Assembly: GCA_024653875.1 (NCBI GenBank)
Contig: JANLHE010000061.1
Coordinates: 1-5,432 of the forward strand
Direction of reading: 5' to 3'
From: Acidobacteriota bacterium
Lineage (GTDB): Bacteria > Acidobacteriota > Vicinamibacteria > Vicinamibacterales > SCN-69-37
DNA length: 5,432 bases
This document shows positions 1 to 5,432 of this stretch, piece by piece. Made by a program: the position numbers and the translations under genes. Under the pieces are notes generated by a model. The model was not told the DNA's origin, searched no databases, and worked only from the letters and a program-made list of their open reading frames with translations. How positions within the stretch are numbered: position 1 is the stretch's first letter; the number at the start of each line of letters is the position of its first letter.

Positions 1-58
1 ATAGCAGGAGCACGGAAATCGCGGAGAGGAAGAATCGGCCCGGGCGGGTGGAAGGCAT
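1..58 (-). CDS. N-terminus of an exported protein (signal peptide), cut by window edge
   Basis: The minus strand opens with an ATG at 58-56 and reads MPSTRPGRFFLSAISVLLL before the window ends. The start has basic residues (R5, R8) followed by a hydrophobic run (FFLSAISVLLL), which is the n- and h-region of a Sec signal peptide, so the product is probably periplasmic, outer-membrane or a lipoprotein. The start lies 51 bases after the receptor stop codon on the same strand, so the two are probably co-transcribed. No Shine-Dalgarno sequence precedes the ATG; a strong stem-loop ends 9 bases upstream instead. An in-frame GTG at 97-95 is a possible alternative start, but it would put 13 extra residues in front of the signal peptide and lies inside the hairpin. 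The mature protein is outside the window, so function is unknown. Confidence 0.6.
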   Translation of the reverse strand, partial: MPSTRPGRFFLSAISVLLL

Positions 59-67
59 GGTGCGGAA

Positions 68-98
68 GGTGACGGCAGGCTCACGGCCTGCCGTCACC
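68..98 (-). other. Perfect 13-bp intercistronic stem-loop
   Basis: Bases 68-80 (GGTGACGGCAGGC) are the exact reverse complement of 86-98, with a 5-base loop at 81-85. The structure sits in the gap between the receptor stop codon (110-112) and the next ATG (56-58). On the minus strand it is followed by TTCCGCACC and not by a T-run, so it is not a classical intrinsic terminator. More plausible roles are protection of the receptor mRNA 3' end, partial attenuation, or masking of the translation start of the next gene, whose ribosome-binding zone it borders. The palindrome is certain; its role is inferred. Confidence 0.75.
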
Positions 99-109
99 GG
101 TGGTGCCAG

Positions 110-3013
110 TTAGAAGAACAGCTTGAAGCCGAGCTGGAACTTGCGCTGCTCGTAGCCGCTCGTCGGGATCAGGGCGTTGCCGCTGGCCGGCAGCGACACG
201 GTCGCCGCGCCGGTCGTCGAGTTGACCGCGTGGGTCGTCTGCACGCCGTTGACCTGTTCCGTGTTGAACAGGTTCTTGAACTCGGCCTGCACTTCAAGGC
301 GCGTCGCCCGATATCCGAGATTGAAGTACCGCGAGAACCGCGCGTCCACGTTGTAGCGCGACGGGCGATTGAGCGAGTTGCGCGTGATGTTCAACGGCCG
401 GTCGCCGCCGTTGCCATCCGCGTTGAGGTCGGCGTTGCCGGCGATCTGCACCGGCAGGCCGCTGTTGAGCTGGACGAACAGCGACATCTGGTTGTTGTTC
501 AGGATGTGATGCAGCGTCCGGTTCGCGATGGTGAAATTCGAAAGCGCGACGATGCTGCCGTTGAGCGTGTGGCGTACGTTCAGCGAGTTCGGACCCTTGT
601 CGCGTGCCAGGTTTGCCGGATCCGACCGGACGGCATCACCCTGCACGGACAACGTGTTGCCGCCGAGCGGCGCCGTGTCGATGCCATCCGCCAGCGTGTA
701 GTTGAGGTTGAACTGCAGGCTGCCGTTCCAGCGCTTGCCAAACTGCAGGGTCATCGCCGTGTACCAGGATTCGCCAATCGACTGGACCATGCGGACGCGA
801 TTGAAGCGCGGATCGCGGCGCGTCTCGGCGTTCACGGCGGTGCTGTAGACGCCGCGGCCGTCGGCCAGCGTGCGAATCGGGTTGATGTGGTTGTACTCGG
901 TGATGACCGGCATGTCCCAGCCGCGGGCGTACATGGCGCCGATGGACATCGAGTAGTTGGACCCGACCGCGCGTTCGTAGGTGATGTTGTTCTGCCAGGT
1001 GCGGCCCGAGACGAAGTCCGGCGACATCGCGAAGATGGTGCTCTGCGTGCCGCTGGCCGCCTGGAGCACGTTCGGGAAGCTCGGCGCGTTGGCCGCCGTG
1101 GGCTGCAGCGTCACCGACACGCGGCGCGGATTGCCGCTGTTGTTGAACGACTGCTCGATGATGGCCAGCAGCATCTGGTCGTACATCACGACCGAACTGC
1201 CGCGCAACACCGACTTACCCTGTTCGTCCAGGGTCCACGCAAAGCCCGCGCGCGGTCCGAAGTTGTTCGCGTCCTTGTTGAACGTCTCCGAATACGCCGA
1301 CCCGGCAATGCCCTTGTTGTAGAGGTTCAGGTCGTAGCGCACGCCGTACAGGAACTTGAGGTTCGGCGTCACCTTCCAGTCGTCCTGCACGAAGGCCGAC
1401 AGGCCGCCGTTGGTCATGTCGAAGCCAGACTCGATGGCCACGGTTTGCTGGAAGTTGGTGTAGCCCTTGAGGTTCGCGCCGCTCTTGGCGGCCAGGTAGG
1501 CCGCCACGGTCGGGAACGTGTAGGTGGCCGGCAGCGGCACCTCGCGCGTGTCGTCGACGAACGAGTAGTCGATGCCGGCCTTGAAGTTGTGGTTGCCGCG
1601 CAGCACGGTGAAGTTGTTGACCACCTGGTAGATGCGCTGCTGGAACAGTTCGCCGTCACCGGTCGGCATGCCGAAGCTGATGCTGTTGTTGACGCCGTTG
1701 ACCGTGCCGCCGTTGATGTTGACCGAAATGCCCGTGCCCGCGCCCTCCGACGAGTCGCGGCGCGACGTGCGCTGCATCACCTGCAAACGGAGTTCGTTGA
1801 GGTTGGAGGTGCCGATCGTCGACACCGCCTGCACCGCGTGCGACCACATCTGGTCCCGGAAGTCGACGGACCGCTCGATGGCCGTGTTGCCGCCGCCGCC
1901 GCCGTTGAGCGGGTTGTCGTTGCGGAAGAAGTTCGTCCGCGCCGTCAGCCGCTGCGACGCGTTCGCCTGCCAGTCGAGTTTGCCGATGAGGAAGAGCACC
2001 TCCTGGTGGGCGTCGATCGCGCCGGGCTGGGCTGCCACGCCGACCTGGGTCGCGATGCCCGGATCGATGTTGATCAGGCGCGGCATCTCCCGGTACGTGC
2101 GCTCGCTGCCCGCGTAGAAGTGCAGCGAGTTCTTGACGATGGGGCCTCCCACCGTGGCCGTGAAGATGTTCAGCGAGTTGTCGGGCCGCCGCTCCTCGGT
2201 CTTCGCTCCCTGGAAGAAGAACGGGAACGCCGACCACGACTTCCGGCGGAACCGGTAGCCCACGTCACCCTTGAACGTGTTCGTGCCGGACGGGGTGACG
2301 GCGTTGTAGACCAGGCCCGTCGTGTTGCCGAACTCGGGCGCGAAGCCCGACGTCACGACCTGCACCTCGCGCACCATCACCTCCGACATCGGCATCATGC
2401 GCAGGCCGGCGCGATCGCGCTGGGTGTTCGTGTTGCCGTCCACCTGATAGTTGACGCGCAGCGCCTGGCCGTTGACGCTGAACCGGGGCACGCCAAACTC
2501 GCTGTTTTCCGTGCCGGTCACGCCCGGCTGCAGGAGCGCGAAGTTGTAAGGATTGCGCGAGACATTCGGCAGGTTCTGAATCTCGCGCGCGTTGATGTTG
2601 CGGCCGACGTCGGTCTTGCCCACGTCCACCACCTCCACGTCGGCGCTGACGGTCACCGTCTCGGTCAGCCCGCCCACTTTCAGCGAGATGTTGAGGATGA
2701 CCGTCTGGCCCGCGACCAGCCCGATGCCCGACTGCTCGTACTTGGAAAACCCCGAGAGTTCGGCCGCGACCGTGAAACGGCCCAGTTGCAGCAGCGGCGC
2801 GCGGAACACGCCGCTTTCGTTGGTCACGACCACGCGCTGCGTGCCCGTGTCCGTGTTGGTGATCGTGACGGTCACGCCCGGCAGCACCGCGCCGGACGCG
2901 TCCTTGACCGTGCCTTCGATGGTGCCGTTAATGGCCTGGGACTGTCCGTAGGCCGTGCCCGCGAGGGCACACCCCGCGACCAGCGCCATGGCGACGAGAC
3001 GTCGCAATTGCAT
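110..3013 (-). CDS. Oar-like TonB-dependent outer-membrane receptor with N-terminal carboxypeptidase-regulatory-like domain
   Basis: A 967-residue outer-membrane beta-barrel receptor, expected to take up a large ligand (unknown here, often glycans, peptides or chelates) using TonB-ExbBD energy. In order: signal peptide 1-23, probably cleaved after AYG; a carboxypeptidase-regulatory-like fold about 29-113 (GTVKDASGAVLPGVTV, SGVFRAPLL, LGRFTVAAELSGF); a TonB-box-like ETVTVSA at 118-124; a plug about 125-245 with NLPNVSRNPYNFALLQPGV and NAVTPSGTNTFKGD; then the barrel, with VQDDWKVTPNLKFLYGVRYD near 542 and a terminal strand ending FQLGFKLFF, an aromatic end typical of BAM substrates. Domain order and length fit intact members of the family abundant in Acidobacteriota. 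The ATG at 3013 is chosen because it lies 8 bases from GGAGG; a GTG one codon upstream (3016) is also possible. A DxNxDG loop at 862-867, followed by DRP at 871-873, is a common feature of these receptors. The only cysteine is C15, in the signal peptide. Confidence 0.95.
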   Translation of the reverse strand: MQLRRLVAMALVAGCALAGTAYGQSQAINGTIEGTVKDASGAVLPGVTVTITNTDTGTQRVVVTNESGVFRAPLLQLGRFTVAAELSGFSKYEQSGIGLVAGQTVILNISLKVGGLTETVTVSADVEVVDVGKTDVGRNINAREIQNLPNVSRNPYNFALLQPGVTGTENSEFGVPRFSVNGQALRVNYQVDGNTNTQRDRAGLRMMPMSEVMVREVQVVTSGFAPEFGNTTGLVYNAVTPSGTNTFKGDVGYRFRRKSWSAFPFFFQGAKTEERRPDNSLNIFTATVGGPIVKNSLHFYAGSERTYREMPRLINIDPGIATQVGVAAQPGAIDAHQEVLFLIGKLDWQANASQRLTARTNFFRNDNPLNGGGGGNTAIERSVDFRDQMWSHAVQAVSTIGTSNLNELRLQVMQRTSRRDSSEGAGTGISVNINGGTVNGVNNSISFGMPTGDGELFQQRIYQVVNNFTVLRGNHNFKAGIDYSFVDDTREVPLPATYTFPTVAAYLAAKSGANLKGYTNFQQTVAIESGFDMTNGGLSAFVQDDWKVTPNLKFLYGVRYDLNLYNKGIAGSAYSETFNKDANNFGPRAGFAWTLDEQGKSVLRGSSVVMYDQMLLAIIEQSFNNSGNPRRVSVTLQPTAANAPSFPNVLQAASGTQSTIFAMSPDFVSGRTWQNNITYERAVGSNYSMSIGAMYARGWDMPVITEYNHINPIRTLADGRGVYSTAVNAETRRDPRFNRVRMVQSIGESWYTAMTLQFGKRWNGSLQFNLNYTLADGIDTAPLGGNTLSVQGDAVRSDPANLARDKGPNSLNVRHTLNGSIVALSNFTIANRTLHHILNNNQMSLFVQLNSGLPVQIAGNADLNADGNGGDRPLNITRNSLNRPSRYNVDARFSRYFNLGYRATRLEVQAEFKNLFNTEQVNGVQTTHAVNSTTGAATVSLPASGNALIPTSGYEQRKFQLGFKLFF

Positions 3014-3020
3014 CACTCTC

Positions 3021-3026
3021 TCCTCC
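3021..3026 (-). promoter_or_regulatory. Shine-Dalgarno site of the TonB-dependent receptor
   Basis: The minus strand reads GGAGGAGAGAGTGATG. GGAGG (3026-3022) lies 8 bases from the ATG at 3013 and only 5 from the GTG at 3016, so the spacing favours the ATG. This is the only strong Shine-Dalgarno sequence in the window, suggesting the receptor is translated much more efficiently than its neighbours. Confidence 0.85.
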
Positions 3027-3044
3027 AGTGGAAACCGTTATTGG

Positions 3045-3062
3045 CCGACTTCCTTAAGCCGG
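3045..3062 (-). other. Small hairpin in the receptor 5' leader
   Basis: On the minus strand CCGGCTT (3062-3056) can pair with AAGTCGG (3051-3045) across an AAGG loop, giving 7 pairs including one G-U. It lies about 18 bases upstream of the Shine-Dalgarno sequence. A second upstream segment, CCGAC (3079-3075), could pair with the same GTCGG, so two mutually exclusive folds are possible. The hairpin is short and could be chance; it does not match any riboswitch class I recognise. Confidence 0.35.
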
Positions 3063-3083
3063 TTAACTAAGTCTGTCGGAAAG

Positions 3084-3112
3084 AGTAGAAGCCTTCGTTA
3101 CGCGCCTGTCAA
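3084..3112 (-). promoter_or_regulatory. Candidate sigma-70 promoter of the receptor gene
   Basis: The minus strand has a perfect TTGACA -35 box (3112-3107), a 17-base spacer, and TCTACT (3089-3084) at the -10 position. TCTACT matches TATAAT at four of six bases but lacks the important A at position 2. Transcription would start near 3077, leaving a leader of about 64 bases that holds the small hairpin and the Shine-Dalgarno site. The site lies in the only stretch that is less GC-rich than its surroundings, between the two large genes. There is no convincing terminator for the membrane-protein gene before it, so read-through is also possible. Confidence 0.55.
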
Positions 3113-3146
3113 GTGGGTATGGCGTGCCTGTCCGGCAGGGGGCAGT

Positions 3147-5093
3147 TTACCGCCGGCCGAACGGAACGTACAGGGACCGATCATTGTCCGATTGGACCGC
3201 CGTGAGCTGCAGCACGTCGGTGGCAAATCGCCTCAGGTCCGCGGAGGCCCGCCGGTGGCTGATCACGACATACCCGAGCTTGATGTTCCGGGCGAACGCG
3301 GGGGCCGCCGCGCGCGCCGCGTCCCATCGGTCCCGGCTCACCGGGCGGCCTTCGCTCAGATCCACCAGCGGGCCGAGTACCGGATCGTCCACGTACGACG
3401 CCCGTCGCTGAGGCGTGGTGCGGGACAGGTAGCCGCCGACGATGCGCTTGCCGTGGACCGTCTGGAAGAACTGCGAGTGCGCGGTGAAGTTGCCGAGCGA
3501 GGAGAGGCCGTCGCGCACGCCGGTCGGCAGGGCCAGCACGCTGATGGCGCGGGGGTCGGCGGCGATGCGGTCGTAGACGGCCGGGATGCCCGCGGCAAAC
3601 AGCTGGCGGGGGGCCGGCATGAGGTCGATCCACAGCAGCGCGGCCACGCCGAGCAGGATCCATCCGCGGCGTCTGGGCACGCGCGTGGTCCAGGCGCTCA
3701 GGGCGGCGGCAAACAGCATGGCCACGGCCATCGTGGCGACGATCGCCAGGCGGCTGGGCATGCGGGCTTCTGCGATGAGCGGGACGTACCGCAGCAGGGT
3801 CCACGGCGTGGGGATGTAGGTGTTGACCCCGGCCACGTACACGAACGGCCCGAGCGACATCAGGGCGAAGCCAATCGCGGCGGCGGACCAGCGCCGGGAC
3901 GGACGCCACGCGGTGCGCCAGGTCACCCCGCCGATGACCAGGAGGGCCACCAGGGAGAGGCTCGCGCTTTGTTCGATGAGGCCGCCCGGATGCGAGGCCA
4001 GCCAGCCGCGCACGACCGCGGGCATCCACGGGTGCCCGGCCTGCGGCAGGAGCAGCGCAAGCAGGTCGGCCCCCTGCGGACCGGTGCGCCAGAAGATCGG
4101 CGGCGCGTCCATCGAGTCGCCCAGCGCGTGCGAGGCCAGCACCGGCGCGGCGGCGAACACGCCGGCGAGCAGCGCGGCGGCGCTCAGCAGGGAGGCGGTG
4201 CGCCAGGTGGGCCAGGCGTCGTGGGACCAGTGGACGCGCACGCCCATCAGCGCCCGGATCGCCAGCGCCACGGTGAGGACGAGCACCGGCGTGTAAAGCG
4301 ATCGCACCGAGATCTCAATCGATCCCACGTGCCAGGCGCCGCCCCCCGTGACGAGCCTCGCGGCGACGACGGCCCCGGCCAGGACCGCGCACACGGTGAG
4401 GGCCCGTCGCCATCGACCGTCACGCGCGGCGGCAGGACTGAAGGAGACGGCGCGGCTCACCAGGAAACCCGCGGCGATCATCACGCAATAGACCGCGTAG
4501 TACGGGTCCGCGGTGAGCGCCCACGCGGCCGAGAGCCCCACGGCCAGCGCATCTCGCGTGCGGCGCCGCTCCCAGCAGCGGAGCACGCACCAGGTGAAGA
4601 GGGGCAGGGGCGCGGCCGCCACCAGGCTGAAGTGTCCGGTGGCCCGCCCGACCAGGAACCCGGAGCAGGCAAACAGCGCGCCGGCCATCCACGCCTCGGC
4701 GTCACGCGTGGTCACGCGGCGGGCGAGCAGGAACATGGTGAAGCCGGCCAGCGCGATGTTGAGCAGATAGATCAGGTTGAAGGAGGCGAAGACGCTGAAG
4801 ACGCTCTGCAGGGGCACGGCCAGCAGATCCGCGAAGAGCGTGTAGTTGTGATGGCCGAGGTTGGCCGGCGCGCCGCCCACGAAAATCTCGCGCGTCCAGA
4901 ACGGCCACGCGCCGTGGTCGAACATCTCGTGCCGGAACACCCAGGTGTTCCAGACATAGACGCCGGTGTCACCCGAGGGCGGCCCCGTCAGATGGGTGCC
5001 CAGATGCAGGGGTAGCGGCCACGCCTGCAGCACGGCGAGTCCGAGAAACGCGATGAAAACGATCGTGGCCCGTGGCCACGTCAGCCGGTCCAT
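3147..5093 (-). CDS. Polytopic inner-membrane protein, GT-C glycosyltransferase-like, with C-terminal periplasmic domain
   Basis: A 648-residue protein with about 12-13 hydrophobic segments (near 9-25, 88-124, 134-171, 182-214, 230-247, 266-284, 301-320, 378-392, 404-421, 447-467, 476-491) and a soluble tail from about 495 to 648. The first loop after segment 1 carries SGDTGVYVWNTWVFRH (40-55); D42 is where GT-C enzymes, which transfer sugars from polyprenyl-phosphate donors, place a catalytic acid. NYTLFADLLAVPL (83-95), TGHFSLVAAAPLPLF (152-166), a late MPSR (445-448), and HGKRIVGGYLSR (547-558) in the tail resemble GT-C or YfhO-like membrane proteins that modify envelope glycans or polymers. 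I recognise the style, not a named family, and the substrate is unknown. ATG 5093 gives a compact N-terminus ahead of segment 1. An in-frame GTG at 5120 would add nine residues; neither start has a clear Shine-Dalgarno sequence. It could instead be a non-catalytic flippase-like protein. Confidence 0.85.
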   Translation of the reverse strand: MDRLTWPRATIVFIAFLGLAVLQAWPLPLHLGTHLTGPPSGDTGVYVWNTWVFRHEMFDHGAWPFWTREIFVGGAPANLGHHNYTLFADLLAVPLQSVFSVFASFNLIYLLNIALAGFTMFLLARRVTTRDAEAWMAGALFACSGFLVGRATGHFSLVAAAPLPLFTWCVLRCWERRRTRDALAVGLSAAWALTADPYYAVYCVMIAAGFLVSRAVSFSPAAARDGRWRRALTVCAVLAGAVVAARLVTGGGAWHVGSIEISVRSLYTPVLVLTVALAIRALMGVRVHWSHDAWPTWRTASLLSAAALLAGVFAAAPVLASHALGDSMDAPPIFWRTGPQGADLLALLLPQAGHPWMPAVVRGWLASHPGGLIEQSASLSLVALLVIGGVTWRTAWRPSRRWSAAAIGFALMSLGPFVYVAGVNTYIPTPWTLLRYVPLIAEARMPSRLAIVATMAVAMLFAAALSAWTTRVPRRRGWILLGVAALLWIDLMPAPRQLFAAGIPAVYDRIAADPRAISVLALPTGVRDGLSSLGNFTAHSQFFQTVHGKRIVGGYLSRTTPQRRASYVDDPVLGPLVDLSEGRPVSRDRWDAARAAAPAFARNIKLGYVVISHRRASADLRRFATDVLQLTAVQSDNDRSLYVPFGRR

Positions 5094-5130
5094 ACTCGTG
5101 TTGGGTATGGAGGCTAACACACTCTACGCA

Positions 5131-5172
5131 GTGCGGAGAGCGGAGAGCGGAGTGCGGAGTGCGGAGTGCGGT
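5131..5172. repeat. Tandem heptamer repeat, six copies of GWGCGGW
   Basis: Six consecutive 7-base units run without gaps: GTGCGGA, GAGCGGA, GAGCGGA, GTGCGGA, GTGCGGA, GTGCGGT. Variation is limited to the second base (T or A) and the last base of the final unit. The array starts 11 bases from the upstream GTG start candidate (5120) of the membrane-protein gene and 38 bases from its ATG (5093), so it occupies the leader or promoter area. A 7-base period is out of phase with codons and the array lies in no gene. Heptamer arrays of this sort vary in copy number by slippage in several bacteria. Confidence 0.9.
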
Positions 5173-5178
5173 GCAGAT

Positions 5179-5204
5179 GGAGGGCACGGGCTTTGGCCCG
5201 TGCC
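5179..5204 (+). repeat. REP-like element 1: GGAG head plus 9-bp palindrome
   Basis: GGAG (5179-5182) lies directly against GGCACGGGC (5183-5191), then a TTTG loop, then the exact complement GCCCGTGCC (5196-5204). A GTAG or GGAG tetranucleotide abutting a short palindrome is the signature of REP sequences recognised by REP-associated tyrosine transposases (RAYT, IS200/IS605-like HUH enzymes). The arrangement is seen directly; membership of a REP family is inferred, because genome-wide copy number cannot be checked here. Confidence 0.7.
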
Positions 5205-5208
5205 GCAC

Positions 5209-5234
5209 GCCCCGGGCTGAAGCCCGGGGCCTCC
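5209..5234 (-). repeat. REP-like element 2: GGAG head plus 9-bp palindrome, opposite orientation
   Basis: Read on the minus strand, GGAG (5234-5231) abuts GCCCCGGGC (5230-5222), then a TTCA loop (5221-5218), then the exact complement GCCCGGGGC (5217-5209). Head, stem and loop lengths (4, 9, 4, 9) are identical to element 1, but the orientation is reversed and only 4 bases (5205-5208) separate the two. Two converging REPs of this kind form a BIME. Without a T-run this is unlikely to be an intrinsic terminator, but it would form a stable 3' structure on ABC-F mRNA. Confidence 0.7.
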
Positions 5235-5263
5235 GTACGACTAAGCCCGGGGCCTCCGTACGA
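5220..5263. repeat. 21-bp direct repeat: duplicated half of REP element 2
   Basis: Bases 5220-5240 recur exactly at 5243-5263 (period 23, with CT between). The unit holds half of the element 2 stem, the GGAG head and six flanking bases (GTACGA on the plus strand). The outer copy lacks the second stem arm, so it is a truncated REP. On the minus strand the outer copy begins at the base right after the TAA of the ABC-F gene. Either copy of GCCCCGGGC could pair with the single GCCCGGGGC arm, so alternative hairpins are possible. Confidence 0.85.
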
Positions 5264-5432
5264 TTACGTGCGTGAGTCGAGTTCGTCCCAGCGCGCGTAG
5301 GTGGCCGTCAGCGCGGCGCGGTCTTTCTCCAGCCGCTCCACGGCGTCATGAATGGCCTGGGCGCCCGTGCGGTAGAAGTCCGGATCCGCGAGCGTCGCCT
5401 CGCCCGCGGCAATGCTCCGTTCCAGTGTCTCG
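5264..5432 (-). CDS. C-terminus of an ABC-F family ATPase (Uup-type C-terminal coiled coil), cut by window edge
   Basis: The minus strand is open from the right edge to a TAA at 5266-5264 and encodes 55 residues beginning ETLERSIAAGEATLADPDFY and ending YARWDELDSRT. The pattern of LE-rich heptads, a central LADPDFY, a second helix (AVERLEKDRAAL) and a closing YxRWxEL is that of the C-terminal helical hairpin found after the second nucleotide-binding domain in Uup-like ABC-F proteins. These are cytosolic twin-ATPase proteins without membrane domains that act on ribosomes; Uup's hairpin is associated with nucleic-acid binding. The ATPase domains are outside the window, so Uup versus another ABC-F subgroup cannot be decided. 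The stop is followed immediately by the REP-derived repeats, and the next gene starts 170 bases on. Confidence 0.8.
   Translation of the reverse strand, partial: ETLERSIAAGEATLADPDFYRTGAQAIHDAVERLEKDRAALTATYARWDELDSRT

Noticed and set aside
416..451. EF-hand or dockerin-like calcium loop in the receptor (residues 862-873)
   Set aside because: The DxNxDG core is present, but position 12 is proline and the flanking helices are absent; the motif recurs in this receptor family, so no calcium site is claimed.
1889..1903. (GCC)5 trinucleotide tract in the receptor gene
   Set aside because: It encodes five glycines (371-375) in a likely loop; in-frame, short and expected in GC-rich DNA, so no evidence of phase variation.
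230..3070. Stop-free plus-strand frame of 946 codons opposite the receptor gene
   Set aside because: It is antisense to a gene with clear family motifs; its product is Arg/Val/His-rich low-complexity sequence, as expected from the complement of GC-rich codons.
3125..3139. Possible terminator after the membrane-protein gene
   Set aside because: Only 4-bp stems (TGCC/GGCA or CCTG/CAGG) and no T-run; too weak to call.
2955..5015. Plus-strand frame of 686 codons opposite the membrane-protein gene
   Set aside because: Composition is Gly/Arg/His-rich without domains, and the minus strand carries a coherent multi-spanning membrane protein.
5131..5263. CRISPR-like array
   Set aside because: The heptamers have no spacers and the 21-bp repeat has only two copies separated by 2 bases; no cas genes are present.

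Overview
The window is GC-rich and every gene I can support lies on the minus strand. In transcription order (right to left) they are: the C-terminal end of an ABC-F type ATPase, a roughly 650-residue polytopic membrane protein resembling GT-C glycosyltransferases, a large Oar-like TonB-dependent outer-membrane receptor, and the first 19 codons of a signal-peptide-bearing protein that runs off the left edge. An outer-membrane receptor means a diderm. A receptor with an N-terminal carboxypeptidase-regulatory-like domain, this plug motif style and high GC is most typical of Acidobacteriota (possibly the Vicinamibacteria). That placement is inferred from protein style only.

Layout: 1-58, start of an exported protein. 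59-109, a 51-base intercistronic gap almost filled by a perfect 13-bp stem-loop. 110-3013, the TonB-dependent receptor. 3014-3146, its leader, with a strong Shine-Dalgarno sequence, a small hairpin and a promoter candidate with a consensus -35 box. 3147-5093, the membrane protein. 5094-5263, a repeat-dense spacer with six heptamer repeats, then two REP-like palindromes in opposite orientation, then a truncated third REP copy touching the stop codon of the ABC-F gene. 5264-5432, the ABC-F C-terminus.

The genes do not form an obvious pathway. The receptor has its own promoter candidate and probably forms a unit with the exported protein after it. The membrane protein and the ABC-F gene look like independent cell-envelope and translation-related functions. 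The most notable non-coding structure is the 5179-5234 REP pair: two 9-bp stems with 4-base loops, each with a GGAG tetranucleotide flush against its 5' side, arranged symmetrically. This is the architecture of a BIME mobilised by REP-associated (RAYT) transposases. I see no RNA genes, CRISPR array, insertion-sequence transposase or defence system, and no convincing new multi-gene system.
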